Part shown: positions 36,300 through 45,036 of the stretch, one piece after another
Layout of the letters: each line of letters opens with the position of its first letter
Position numbering within the stretch: the first letter of the stretch is position 1
Source: Rhizobium sp. TH2
GTDB taxonomy: Bacteria; Pseudomonadota; Alphaproteobacteria; Rhizobiales; Rhizobiaceae
Assembly (NCBI RefSeq): GCF_024707525.1
Contig: NZ_CP062231.1
Span: forward strand, 1,550,001 to 1,614,000
Length of the DNA stretch: 64,000 nt
Direction of reading: 5' to 3'
Translations under genes and position numbers: made by a program
The notes under the pieces: generated by a model
Seen by the model: the letters and a program-made list of their open reading frames with translations, nothing else
The model's database searches: none
What the model was told of the DNA's origin: nothing

Positions 36300-37988
36300 T
36301 TATCCCACGTTCGCAAACAGCTTCGCGATTTCTGTCGCAAGCTGCGATTGGCTATAAGGCTTTCCCAGACGCGGCAGGTCACTTCCTGACCCCGGAGGTA
36401 GTTCCGCATAGCCTGATGCGACAAGGATAGGCAGGCTTGGGTGAAGCTTCCTTGCGGCAAAGCCAAGTTCAGCCCCGTTCATTCCAGGCATCGAAAAGTC
36501 AGTGATCATCAAATCGAACTCGTGCCCTGCTTCAAGAAGGGCAAGCGCGGCGGCACCTGAATTGGCCTCGGTCACGACGTGACCAAGGTCTTCCAGCATG
36601 TCGACAGAACTCATTGCGATCAAAGCGTCGTCGTCCACCATGAGAACGCGCAGCTGCGTCGTTATATCGCGAGTTGCTGGAGGCGCTTGCACTTGGACCT
36701 GTTCGACGACTCGTGCTGTCGCCGGCACCCAGAGTTCCGCAGTAGTTCCGAGGCCGGGAGTACTGGTAAGCATCAGCGTGCCGTGAAGCTGGAGAGCGAG
36801 GCCATGAATCATAGATAGGCCGAGGCCCGTGCCCTTTCCCAATTCCTTGGTCGAGAAAAACGGTTCGATCGCCCGGTCCAGCGTGTCCTTGTTCATCCCA
36901 CATCCTGTGTCCGACACGCCGAGGACAAGGTAGCTTCCAGGCTCGAGCTCCTTGGAGGGATTGACGAGATTTTCCTCCCGTACATAAATCGAGAGCGTAC
37001 CTCCCTCAGGCATCGCATCACGCGCGTTGATTGCTAGGTTGAGAAGGGCGAGTTCTATCTGGTTCGCGTCGGCAATCGCCATCGGCAGACCGGAGGGAAG
37101 TTGCTTTTCAATCCGGATATTCGAACCGATTGACCTCGCGAGGAGGTCGTCCATACCATTTACCAATTCCGACAGATCGACGGCCTTTACCGTCAGATCT
37201 TGTCGCCGCCCAAAGGCCAAAAGGCGCTGAGTGAGTGCCGCACCGCGCCTCGCGCCCCGTGTCGCCCCGTCGAGAAGGCGGCTTGCCTTCGGGTCCTTGA
37301 CGAGATGTTTGCTGAGGAGTTCGAGATTCCCCAACACCGCCATGAGCAAATTGTTGAAGTCGTGCGCCACTCCGCCTGTAAGTTGACCAAGTGCTTCCAG
37401 CTTCTGAGATTGTCGCAACTGCTCCTCGGCTCTTTCACGCTGGGCGACCTCTTCGACGAGAATGCTGTGAGCCTTTTGCAGCTCTTCGGTACGCTGGGCG
37501 ACGCGCTCTTCCAAGGTAGTGTTCAGTCTGCTGATTTCATCAAGCCGGGCCCGTGCCTCAAATTGTCGGCGTCGTCCCTTCAGGGCGGACCGGGCGACGC
37601 TGATGAATGTCGTCACGTGGAACGGTCGCTCAAGGAATGTGACGTTTCCGAGCACCTCCGACAACCGAGCAGCGGAGGGGTTTCGTTCGAGGCCGCCGCC
37701 CCTCCGGGTAAGGATGATGAACGGCAGGTCGGACCAAGCAGGTTGGTGGAGAAGCCACCCGGACAACGCCCGCAAATCGCCGGCGTGGGCGCCTTCCTCG
37801 GTCAAAACGACGAAAGCCGTGCCGTCGTTGATGGATGCGACGACGGATGCCAAGTCAGATATCGCGACAGCTGCTATGCCGCTCTCTCGAAGAAGCGAGA
37901 TGGCAACCTCGGCATCCCGGCCGTCAGGCGCACACACAAGCGCGATCAGATGAAGTTGGTCAGGAATTACTTGTGCCCTCCGCCGCAA
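36300..37988 (-). CDS. Hybrid histidine kinase (REC-like, HisKA, HATPase, REC)
   Basis: The 562-residue product has four parts. An N-terminal receiver-like domain (ALVCAPDGRDAEVAISLLRE) is followed by a coiled coil (about 145-200). Next is a HisKA domain with LGQLTGGVAHDFNNLLMAVL and an ATPase with INARDAMPEGG, DTGCGMNKDTLDRA and KGTGLGLSMIHG. The C-terminal receiver has VLMVDDDALIAM and the phosphoacceptor Asp in LMITDFSMPGMNG. The TTG start at 37988 overlaps the end of the KaiC-like gene by 29 bases; a GTG slightly downstream is an alternative. The overlap argues that the kinase and the KaiC-like ATPase work together. Confidence 0.88.
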   Translation of the reverse strand: MRRRAQVIPDQLHLIALVCAPDGRDAEVAISLLRESGIAAVAISDLASVVASINDGTAFVVLTEEGAHAGDLRALSGWLLHQPAWSDLPFIILTRRGGGLERNPSAARLSEVLGNVTFLERPFHVTTFISVARSALKGRRRQFEARARLDEISRLNTTLEERVAQRTEELQKAHSILVEEVAQRERAEEQLRQSQKLEALGQLTGGVAHDFNNLLMAVLGNLELLSKHLVKDPKASRLLDGATRGARRGAALTQRLLAFGRRQDLTVKAVDLSELVNGMDDLLARSIGSNIRIEKQLPSGLPMAIADANQIELALLNLAINARDAMPEGGTLSIYVREENLVNPSKELEPGSYLVLGVSDTGCGMNKDTLDRAIEPFFSTKELGKGTGLGLSMIHGLALQLHGTLMLTSTPGLGTTAELWVPATARVVEQVQVQAPPATRDITTQLRVLMVDDDALIAMSSVDMLEDLGHVVTEANSGAAALALLEAGHEFDLMITDFSMPGMNGAELGFAARKLHPSLPILVASGYAELPPGSGSDLPRLGKPYSQSQLATEIAKLFANVG

Positions 37989-39456
37989 TTAACGGTCCGC
38001 CCACGAGGGTCGGCACGCCACGAAGAACGCCTTGGAATTCTGACAGGGGTTGCCCCAATGCCAAACCCTTGCCGGATATGCGATATTCTCGAATCGTGTC
38101 CTCGTGGCTCCCTGTACGTTTCTTGATCACCGAGACTGCGCGACGCACCTTTCCGGTTGCCTCGAAATAGCGAAGGAGCATTACAGTGTCCGCGAGATAT
38201 GTAACGTCCACCGGAGACTTCATGTCGCCTACCAATCCATGCTGAGCGACTGTCAAAAACGTATTTGCTCCTTGGCGATTCAGGTACTGCAGCAACTCGT
38301 GCATATGGAGAATGAGTGCCTGCTCGTCAGGCATCGAGGCTTGGTAACCGTTGATACTATCGATGACGACAGTTTTCGCACCTGCCATGTCGACCCGCGC
38401 ACGCACTCGGTGTGCAAATTCTCCCGGCGACAATTCTGCAGCATCGAGCTGTTCGATGTGAAGACCTCCACCATCTCTCATCTCTTCGAGGTCAATTCCC
38501 ATCTGCTTCATGCGAGTGAAAAGCAGGCCCAGCTCTTCATCGAATATGAACGCGGCCGCCTTTTCACCACGCCGGACCGCCGCAACTAGGTACTGCATGA
38601 CGAAAGTGCTCTTGCCGGTTCCTGCGGGACCGAGCACCAGAGTGCTTGAACCGCGCTCGATACCCCCACCGAGCAGCTCGTCGATTTCCGGTACTCCGCT
38701 CTCGACACGATCGCGTTCAAATGCCGTCTTGTGCTCTCCAGCCACCAAACGCGGAAAGACTACGACGCCCCCAGTTCGTATCGCGAAATCGTGGTAGCCG
38801 CCGCGATAGCCCTGCCCACGATATTTCAAGACGCGCAACCGTCTGCGTTCCGATCCGTAGGTCGGGGCGAGTTCCTCGAGATGTATGACTCCGTGGACGA
38901 CGCTATGTACGGTCTTGTCGTTCGATTCAGCCGTCATGTCATCCAACAGCAGGACAGTGGCCGACTGGCGCGAAAAATAATGTTTGAGAGCTAGAATTTG
39001 CCGGCGGTAGCGAAGAGAGCTTTGGGCGAGCAATCGAATTTCAGAAAGGCTGTCGAGAACGACGCGCGAAGGCTTTACGCGCTCAACTGCTTCAAAAATC
39101 AGCTTCGTGGTTTCACCAAGCTCAAGATCGGACGAATACAGAAGACTCTGCTGCTGCCTGGCGTCCAGCAGGCTTTCCGGAGGAACGAGTTCGAACACTT
39201 CAATGTGTCCATCGAGCCGCATGCCGTGCGATGCAGCACCCTCTCGCAATTCTTCCTCTGTCTCCGAAAGAGTGACATAGAGACACTTTTCCCCGCGTTT
39301 CGCACCCTCAATGAGAAACTGTAGAGCGATCGTGGTTTTCCCAGCGCCGGGACTACCCTCCAGTAGAAAGACCCGGTCACGCGATAGCCCGCCAACGAGA
39401 ATATTATCAAGGCCAGCAATGCCAATCTCAGCTTTTTCTTTTTGCCCGCTTTGCAT
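37960..39456 (-). CDS. KaiC-like double RecA-fold ATPase
   Basis: The 498-residue product has two RecA/KaiC domains: the first Walker A GSPGAGKTT at 34-42 and the second GPAGTGKST near 276-284, each with a downstream hydrophobic-Asp strand (RVVLDSLSEI, TVVIDSINGY). Length matches cyanobacterial KaiC. Rhizobial homologues lack KaiA and are linked to stress or proteostasis signalling with associated kinases. GAGGAG lies seven bases before the ATG at 39456. Its end overlaps the hybrid kinase start. No kaiB was found nearby. Confidence 0.88.
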   Translation of the reverse strand: MQSGQKEKAEIGIAGLDNILVGGLSRDRVFLLEGSPGAGKTTIALQFLIEGAKRGEKCLYVTLSETEEELREGAASHGMRLDGHIEVFELVPPESLLDARQQQSLLYSSDLELGETTKLIFEAVERVKPSRVVLDSLSEIRLLAQSSLRYRRQILALKHYFSRQSATVLLLDDMTAESNDKTVHSVVHGVIHLEELAPTYGSERRRLRVLKYRGQGYRGGYHDFAIRTGGVVVFPRLVAGEHKTAFERDRVESGVPEIDELLGGGIERGSSTLVLGPAGTGKSTFVMQYLVAAVRRGEKAAAFIFDEELGLLFTRMKQMGIDLEEMRDGGGLHIEQLDAAELSPGEFAHRVRARVDMAGAKTVVIDSINGYQASMPDEQALILHMHELLQYLNRQGANTFLTVAQHGLVGDMKSPVDVTYLADTVMLLRYFEATGKVRRAVSVIKKRTGSHEDTIREYRISGKGLALGQPLSEFQGVLRGVPTLVGGPLIAAEGTSNS

Positions 39457-39714
39457 CCAGCAACTCCTCAAAGTTTTGGTGGCAATACACGGCTTCATGC
39501 GTCCTCTTATGGCCCGCAATCGAGCATGAATTGATGATTGGCCCACCTGCGATGCTTAACTCGTATGGCGAAGAAAAGTTCAAGCCGGGGAAACGCTTGC
39601 GTGCATAAAATGCACCTAAACGCGCTGCGCTGCCCGATGACTGCTGTTGACGCACAGGCGACGTGACGCCGCCGCGGAGCAACGTCTGCTCTTAGGCACG
39701 CGCGATAATCATCT

Positions 39715-39935
39715 CTATGACCGATACGAGGGCGCTTTGCCGTCCGGCTGTTCCGGGACCGGGAGCAGGCGGTCCGCGGTTAGGAGTTTAAACGGAAATC
39801 GGACATCTTGGTCTTCGACGCAGACGTCTGTCTCCCCTCCAGTGATCACCAGCGTCTCGACCGCGTTTCTTCGCAAAATCAAATCCAGGCCACCGCCGAT
39901 CCAGGAGAGTAAGTGGTCTTGTCAAATGCTAAAGC
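39715..39935 (-). pseudogene. Fragment of an isochorismatase-like cysteine hydrolase
   Basis: Minus-strand reading gives RRNAVETLVITGGETDVCVE, the strand-turn-Cys active-site motif of the isochorismatase superfamily, including its catalytic Cys. It is preceded by about 15 related residues and then a stop. After the motif the sequence no longer matches the family. Only a fragment of about 35 residues is left. Confidence 0.42.
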
Positions 39936-40076
39936 TGGCGAACCCCACCTCAGTGCGCCATGGTGCAGCCATGGCGCGTTCGGGCTGCACCGAAAGGGAA
40001 TTTTAGAACTTATTCATGGAGGGTTCAGGTTCGTTGGCCTATTCGCAAGGCACAACGAACTCGAGGAATCTCTCAT

Positions 40077-40388
40077 ATGCGTAAAATCTTAATTGGCGGC
40101 ATCGCCGCCCTCATCGCTGCCACCAGCCTTGCGACCACTGCCGAAGCAGGCAACAAGTGGCGTCACGGCGGTTGGAATAAAGGTCATCACGCCGGCTGGA
40201 ACCATCGCGGCGGGCACCACAAAGGTTGGAAACGCCATGGATATCGCCACGGTCACCGTTACCATGCCCGTTGGGGTTGGCGCGGTGGCGTCTGGATTGG
40301 CGGTCCTACTGTTGTGATCGGCAGCGGCTGCGTCGTAAAGAAAAAAATCAAGCACAACGGCGTCGTTGTCAAAAAGCGCTATTGCTGA
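40077..40388 (+). CDS. His/Gly/Trp-rich exported protein
   Basis: A 103-residue product with a signal peptide (MRKILIGGIAALIAATSLAT, TAEA). The mature part is dominated by His, Gly, Trp, Arg and Lys (GGWNKGHHAGWNHRGGHHKG), ending with a short Val-rich domain with two Cys (GSGCVVKKKIKHNGVVVKKR, YC). Similar proteins are common in rhizobia with unknown function; the His content could bind metals. GAGGAA is seven or eight bases before the ATG. An IS remnant starts about 27 bases after the stop. Confidence 0.75.
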   Translation: MRKILIGGIAALIAATSLATTAEAGNKWRHGGWNKGHHAGWNHRGGHHKGWKRHGYRHGHRYHARWGWRGGVWIGGPTVVIGSGCVVKKKIKHNGVVVKKRYC

Positions 40389-40414
40389 TCTTGAAGAAAG
40401 CCCGGCCATTGAAC

Positions 40415-40915
40415 TGACCCCCGAAAGTTGGACACCCAACTTCGGGGGTTTTGCATGTCCAAACACAGCAGCGCGTTCAAGCAGGAAGTTGTCGAGTATT
40501 ACGGCGACGGGGCACATAGCTACCGAGAGGTCGGGCTGCGCTTCGGTCTCGACTATTCGATGGTTCGTCGGTGGGTAGCCAGCCACGCAGAACATGGCTT
40601 GGCGGGCTTGGCTCGGAAACACAGCCACTATGATGCGCAATTCAGGCTATCGGTGCTTAAGCGGATGTGGAAGGATGGTCTTTCCCATCGACAGGCGGCT
40701 GCGCTCTTCGACATTCGCAGCGTTGGTTGCCTCTCGGTCTGGGAGAGGCAGTATGAGCGCGGTGGGATTGAAGCCCTGGGTCCGCGCCTGCGAGGGAAGC
40801 CCAGATCAATGCCGGAACCACCGACCACAGGCACTGGCGCGGATGGACCGCAAAGCGACGAGGCCAAGAGCCGTGAAGAGCTGTTGGCAGAACTGGCCTA
40901 TCTGCGGGATAAGAG
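40415..40915 (+). mobile_element. IS3 (IS150-like) insertion sequence remnant with truncated orfA
   Basis: The left end shows TGACCCCCGAAAGTTGGACA, a typical IS3-group terminal repeat, next to its partial complement CCAACTTCGGGGG. An orfA-like frame from 40455 (MSKHSSAFKQEVVEYYGDGA, then a repeated helix-turn-helix VGLRFGLDYSMVRRWVASHA and AAALFDIRS) runs to about 40911. There the usual leucine zipper should begin but the sequence changes. orfB and the right end are absent. Confidence 0.78.
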
Positions 40916-41005
40916 GTTCTCTGGTGCGACGTCCGCTTTGGCGCATTGAAGTCACCAGCGAGAGTATTAGCTGACTCCACCAACATCCACTTCCGCGCAA
41001 AGACA

Positions 41006-41149
41006 TCAACTCGGCGCGCGCGGTTTCTGGGAGCACATCGCTCCGCTGGTCGCTCGTATCTTCAGGCACGACCACCCCGCATAGACGGCCAGCACTGCAC
41101 TGAGGGCGAGAGCCATCTCCGTCGATATCGACAGCCCGATTTCGGGCAT
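41006..41149 (-). CDS. Possible small membrane peptide
   Basis: A 47-residue frame starting MPEIGLSISTEMALALSAVL with one hydrophobic segment and a basic tail. The ribosome site (TTGGG) is weak. It lies just downstream of another one-helix peptide on the same strand. Tentative. Confidence 0.25.
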   Translation of the reverse strand: MPEIGLSISTEMALALSAVLAVYAGWSCLKIRATSGAMCSQKPRAPS

Positions 41150-41187
41150 TGACCCAAGAGCATACGCCAATGCGCCGCACGTCGGCT

Positions 41188-41328
41188 TCAAGGCCGGCCT
41201 TCTACTAGCCAAAGCTGTGACTTTTTGCGGCGACGCTTACGGATCACCTCGGACACAAGGATCAGTCCAACAGCCGCGCTGGCGCATGTGCCGGCGATCA
41301 CGCAGAGCGCAATTTGAAAATCCATCAT
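41188..41328 (-). CDS. Possible 46-residue membrane peptide
   Basis: The frame begins MMDFQIALCVIAGTCASAAV and continues GLILVSEVIRKRRRKKSQ: a single transmembrane helix followed by a strongly basic cytoplasmic tail, a common layout for small inner-membrane proteins. GGGG lies eight bases before the start. No homology is known to me. Confidence 0.38.
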   Translation of the reverse strand: MMDFQIALCVIAGTCASAAVGLILVSEVIRKRRRKKSQLWLVEGRP

Positions 41329-41420
41329 GCACGACCCCGTCTTGTGTCCCTCGAAAGATTAGCACACGCTAAAATTTATGACATCACCCATCTGGGGGGT
41401 GTATCCCTCCATCACCCCTA

Positions 41421-41444
41421 TGTTACGGTTGTGTAACTGTAACA
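41421..41444. promoter_or_regulatory. 24-bp palindromic operator-like site
   Basis: The site reads TGTTACGG, then TTGTGTAA, then CTGTAACA: an inverted repeat with half-site TGTTACNGTT. It is 63 bases before the GcrA-like gene and 93 bases before the divergent small membrane gene. The pattern TGTTACG-N8-ACTGTAAC recurs at 44839-44862 upstream of ldhA. Confidence 0.55.
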
Positions 41445-41506
41445 TTCTCACCCGGTGGCTCGCGCTCTGGTAGGTTTATAGGGGACAGGCACACGGAGGC
41501 ACGGTA

Positions 41507-41908
41507 ATGGCGGGCCATTTGGTAAATACCGGCGACGAGCCGAGAGATGAAGTCATTCAAAGCAGGTTTCGGCTTCGATCGCTAACCCAAATTCGCGCCC
41601 GCCAGTGCAGATGGCCGGTGCTGGAAGATCAGAAACAGATCGGCCATTTTCTGTTTTGCTGCCTGCCCACGGATGGCGCGGCGGTTTACTGCACAACTCA
41701 TCATAAACTGGCGGTCTCGAGAGCAACGAAGGGAACGCCCTTCCGCCGGATGGCGAAGACGCGCGCTGAAGCGACCCACGCGACGAGAGGATGCCAAGGA
41801 GCGATATCATCGAAGCCATCGCTTCGAAGGAAGCTGATGTTGAAGGCTTTAAGACGGTGTTGCTTGGCATCGATAGCCATGAAGGCGCGGTTGAAGCCAT
41901 TTGCCTGA
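41507..41908 (+). CDS. GcrA-like zinc-binding small protein
   Basis: GGAGGCACGGTA precedes the ATG, a strong ribosome site. Residues 30-70 (RARQCRWPV, then FLFCCLPTDGAAVYCTTHHKL) match the C-terminal Cys-x-Trp-Pro/Cys/Cys-x-x-His module of GcrA, the alphaproteobacterial cell-cycle regulator: Cys34, Cys51 or 52, Cys62 and His65 or 66. The N-terminal GcrA DNA-binding domain is absent. After about residue 80 the sequence loses any resemblance, and a frameshift or chance extension is possible. The role might be a GcrA modulator or a stand-alone zinc protein (inference). Confidence 0.55.
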   Translation: MAGHLVNTGDEPRDEVIQSRFRLRSLTQIRARQCRWPVLEDQKQIGHFLFCCLPTDGAAVYCTTHHKLAVSRATKGTPFRRMAKTRAEATHATRGCQGAISSKPSLRRKLMLKALRRCCLASIAMKARLKPFA

Positions 41909-42042
41909 AGGTCGATGGGTTCGAGGCAGTTTTGGCACGGCATGGCATGATCGGGATTGATGCCGCTCCGAGCCGGGCAAAGTTGGCCGACGATTTGATT
42001 GGCCTCTGGCGGATGAGGAACAGTCTTAAGTAGGAGCTGGCA

Positions 42043-42600
42043 ATGGCGATGAGCGAGCGGGCCGAAGATGCGAGCTTCAAAGCGATTGGTGGGGTTCATC
42101 CCGACGTTGCGCGGGCGGAAATGGAGGTTCTCCTGTCCGATCCCCGATTTAAGGTCGCTGATCGGAACCGGGCCTTTCTAAAATATATCGTGGAAGCGGC
42201 GGTTACTGGTCGATCTCAAGGTATCAAGGCCTATTCAATCGCCATCGACGTGTTTGGTCGCGATGCCAATTTCGATAGCAATACAGATCCGATTGTTCGC
42301 ATCGAGGCAACGAGGCTCAGGCGATCTCTAGAGCTATATTACCAAAGCTACGGTGTTGATCATGGCGTCCATATTCGCTTGCCACGTGGCAGGTATGTAG
42401 CGGAATTTGAAGCGTCGTCGGTGCCGGAACCCACTTTCAAGCTGGTTGCCACTTACAAGGATTCTCGCGCGTCGCCGGTCATCAGCATCGACCGGCCCCG
42501 CGCGCGTCGGTTTACCCTGATCGAGGTGGTGGTCATAGCGACGTTCGCGAGCCTGGTCGGCGCTTGCGGCTATGCGTCCATTCAGATGCTCTTCCGATAA
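42043..42600 (+). CDS. Short form of a TolB/cyclase-associated regulator, membrane-anchored
   Basis: The 185-residue product contains VLLSDPRFKVADRNRAFLKY, GIKAYSIAIDVFGRDANFDS, DPIVRIEATRLRRSLELYY and the IRLPRGRYVAEFE end, the conserved N-terminal winged-helix-like domain of many rhizobial regulators. It ends with one membrane helix (VVVIATFASLVGACGYASIQ). Longer relatives continue into TolB-like and TPR domains. Here the protein stops right after the helix, so it is either truncated or a short version. Its stop overlaps the next start by one base (TAATG). Confidence 0.68.
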   Translation: MAMSERAEDASFKAIGGVHPDVARAEMEVLLSDPRFKVADRNRAFLKYIVEAAVTGRSQGIKAYSIAIDVFGRDANFDSNTDPIVRIEATRLRRSLELYYQSYGVDHGVHIRLPRGRYVAEFEASSVPEPTFKLVATYKDSRASPVISIDRPRARRFTLIEVVVIATFASLVGACGYASIQMLFR

Positions 42601-42848
42601 TGCGTGCCCCGGTCGCGACGGAGAAGGTGAGCATGGAAGAGCACCGCAAGAATGTGAAAGGCAGGGAGTCCATAATGAGGATTGGCCGCAGCGCCGACGG
42701 CGAAACCCGCATAGAGTTTCTAAAGGCGATCAGGCCCGACGACGAGCGCTGCTTTTGGCGCGGCGTCACGAGTGCCTACGTCATTGAGAAAATGAAGGAC
42801 GCGTTTTCCGCCGAGATCGAGGCATATCAAAAAGCGGAGCGCGGGTAG
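42600..42848 (+). CDS. Small hypothetical protein
   Basis: An 82-residue product whose ATG shares a base with the stop of the preceding gene; an alternative start at 42633 has GAAGGTGAG upstream. The C-terminal part (TRIEFLKAIRPDDERCFWRG, VTSAYVIEKMKDAFSAEIEA) is predicted helical. No family recognised. The coupling suggests it works with, or is only read along with, the membrane regulator. Confidence 0.5.
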   Translation: MRAPVATEKVSMEEHRKNVKGRESIMRIGRSADGETRIEFLKAIRPDDERCFWRGVTSAYVIEKMKDAFSAEIEAYQKAERG

Positions 42849-42940
42849 GGTCTATTGAATATCACCTTTCGGCGGCGTCTCTCCGGGGCATGCAGTCACC
42901 GGTTAACGGGGCAGAGCAATTTCCACATTGGCAAGGATTT

Positions 42941-43429
42941 TCAGCCAATGTCACCTTTGTAGGCATTCTCACGCCGCTGCCTGTCGCTCTTGATCTGGCG
43001 AACCATGCTGCGGGCGGCACCGGCCATTTCGTACATGAATGCCAGGAATGACACCGTAAGCGCAACAAGAGCGCACCCGAAGAACCAGAACAGTGCCGTG
43101 TCTCGATAGTCTTCTCTGATCGCGCCGGCCAGCAGACCCAGTGTGGATAGGCAGGTGAAAACGGCAGCAAGGATCGCCAGAATAACGGATGCTTCAAGCG
43201 CCAGTGTACGGTGTCGGAGATATGAAAGCTGCTCGCGCCGCGCCTCATTCGCTTCTTCGCCGTAAAGGACAAGATCAGCGACATCGTTGGCGCGATCCGA
43301 AACCCTGGCAAGGCGCATCGACACGACGTTGAGAACTCCCGCAGTGCCTGCCAGGAGAAAGACAGGGGTTAGTGCCGTTTCGATGATGCTTACAATTTCA
43401 GGCAGTGCCGAAGTCGAATTACTGTCCAT
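42941..43429 (-). CDS. DUF2721 membrane protein
   Basis: The 162-residue product has an N-terminal segment with the DUF2721 signature (TALTPVFLLAGTAGVLNVVS then MRLARVSDR) and two further membrane helices (ASVILAILAAVFTCLSTLGL and ALFWFFGCALVALTVSFLAF). TTGGAGC precedes the ATG. The family is of unknown function. Confidence 0.82.
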   Translation of the reverse strand: MDSNSTSALPEIVSIIETALTPVFLLAGTAGVLNVVSMRLARVSDRANDVADLVLYGEEANEARREQLSYLRHRTLALEASVILAILAAVFTCLSTLGLLAGAIREDYRDTALFWFFGCALVALTVSFLAFMYEMAGAARSMVRQIKSDRQRRENAYKGDIG

Positions 43430-43488
43430 GCTCCAATCTCCAGGTAGCCGTTACAGTCCAGGTTCAGCGCGGCAACTTGTTCGAGTAA

Positions 43489-44400
43489 TCCGCGAGGCCA
43501 ACAAGCAGGCGCGAATGTCAGAACGAAGGCACGGTCTCATCAGCTCGATATGTGGTTTCCCTGCCCTACGCTGTGCAAGTGATCCGCATGAGCGTGGTGT
43601 CCGGGGCGCGTGTCTCAGCCGGCAGAGAAATTGGGCAAGTGCTTTCGCCAGCGCACGATAGCGTCATGGCGACCTACATGCTCGCTCTGTCGGACATTAC
43701 CGGGCGTAGCGCGGAACTTCGTATCAAGGCGCGGGCGGCGAGCCAATCTCTCGAGGCGGCTCGCACCTACAAGAGCGTAAGCGAGGCGGCGGACAAGAGA
43801 ATGTCCGCTACCAATGCCGCCGAGGTCATCCACCGCATGCAGGTTTTGGAGGAACTCGCCCTGGCGACCAAGGAGGTCGTCACTCTGGAAGCGGAGGTCG
43901 CCGAATCCACAATTGAGCTTGCCTCCCTCGACAAGTTTGTCGACGGCTGAACGTCCGTCGAGGTTGAGCGCCGTTTCCAAAGAGGAAGAGTTTTAGCGCC
44001 GATCTCGGGGATCGTCTCGACGGGTGTTGCGTATGACCGGCAATCGCTCGCTGCAGGCGCGCCGATTGCTGAAATCCTCGATCCAAGAGATGTATTTGTC
44101 GATTGGTATATTCCCAATGTGCGGCTGATCGATCCCGAAATAGGCAAAGAGGTTGTCGTGGTGTTCGGTAAGAGGCACATCCCCGGAACGATCGCAGAAA
44201 TCCTACCCGTGTCGGCGGTGTATGCTCGAACCCAACAGCCGCCGACAGGTGTCCGTCCGGCAACCCAGATCGCGCGCGTCCGTTTTGCCCCGAACGCTCT
44301 GTCCCCACCTTTGAACGCGAGTGTCACTGTTCGCATGCACTACTCCGAATTCTCCGCCAGAGTGGGCTCCGCACTGGTTGGATTTCTAGGTTTTGATTGA
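43489..44400 (+). pseudogene. HlyD/EmrA-type secretion adaptor, broken
   Basis: The reading frame shows EGTVSSARYVVSLPYAVQVI and GARVSAGREIGQVLSP (first lipoyl half), a coiled coil, and the second half LAPISGIVSTGVAYDRQSL with ILDPRDVFVDWYIPNVRLID. An in-frame TGA at 43948-43950 (after LDKFVDG) interrupts it, with homology resuming in the same frame, consistent with a Trp codon mutated to stop. The N-terminal membrane anchor is also missing: the frame is closed by TAA at 43486. No partner transporter adjoins. Confidence 0.72.
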
Positions 44401-44680
44401 AGACGCCGCCGTAGATTGCGTCGGGAGCGCCCGAAATGCAGATAGACGCGCACCAAACGGTATGCCTGGCCTGCGGGCTGCGGAATTGGAGTATTTTTCG
44501 GTCCTCCATCACATGGTCTGTGCCTATGCCGGTCCAGAGTATGATTTCGACCTTGTGGCGATGGGATACATGTGCTCAAGATGCCGGCGTAATATAGCAC
44601 CCTACGATCCTGCTTGCGAGATCGTGGGAACAAGCGCCCGTTGCCGACAATGTTGTAAGGAAATGGTCGTGCTCCCCTAG
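44393..44680 (+). CDS. TackOD1-like metal-binding protein
   Basis: Residues 35-90 (FSVLHHMVCAYAGPEYDFDL, then MGYMCSRCRRNIAPYDPACE and ARCRQC) resemble the TackOD1 output domain: HH-x-x-C, a GPE-x-DF turn, and paired CxxC zinc ligands. An upstream CLACG pair lies in another frame from an ATG at 44434, so a small frameshift near 44475 may have split a slightly longer gene. The TTG start is doubtful. It overlaps the end of the broken adaptor. Family assignment is from memory of the pattern only. Confidence 0.4.
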   Translation: MIEDAAVDCVGSARNADRRAPNGMPGLRAAELEYFSVLHHMVCAYAGPEYDFDLVAMGYMCSRCRRNIAPYDPACEIVGTSARCRQCCKEMVVLP

Positions 44681-44838
44681 CCTGTGTCCATGCCGGGGAT
44701 TGATTGACGAAGGCTCGAACCAATCCCTGCGATCTGCAGCTTGATCTGATACTGATCCAACGCGAACCATGGTTTCGGTCTACAGGACGCGCCACCAGCG
44801 GTATTGACGGTCACGACAGGCTCGGCCTGATCCCCCTC

Positions 44839-44862
44839 TGTTACGTCATCGTTACTGTAACG
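44839..44862. promoter_or_regulatory. Second operator-like site, upstream of ldhA
   Basis: Shares TGTTACG-N8-ACTGTAAC with 41421-41444, with identical spacing. It lies 175 bases before the ldhA start in an otherwise featureless 350-bp gap, a fitting position for control of the lactate operon. Confidence 0.5.
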
Positions 44863-45036
44863 TACTGACGCTCGGGCAGGTATGTGTGTGAGTATCGTCG
44901 GGGGAGCATAGCCAAGCAAACACTCGTCAATTGCCAGAGGCTACTACCGCGCTGACAAACCGGCAATCGCGATGGAGCCCGGGCTTTGGCGATTGCGGTC
45001 GCCTAATGCCAACCTGAAGCCTCGGAAGGATGCCTT

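Noticed and set aside
41553..42099. Two long minus-strand frames opposite the GcrA-like gene, and a plus-strand 80-codon frame at 41791-42033
   Set aside because: No family recognised and mutually overlapping. The stretch 41750-42040 may hold a decayed gene but I could not choose a strand.
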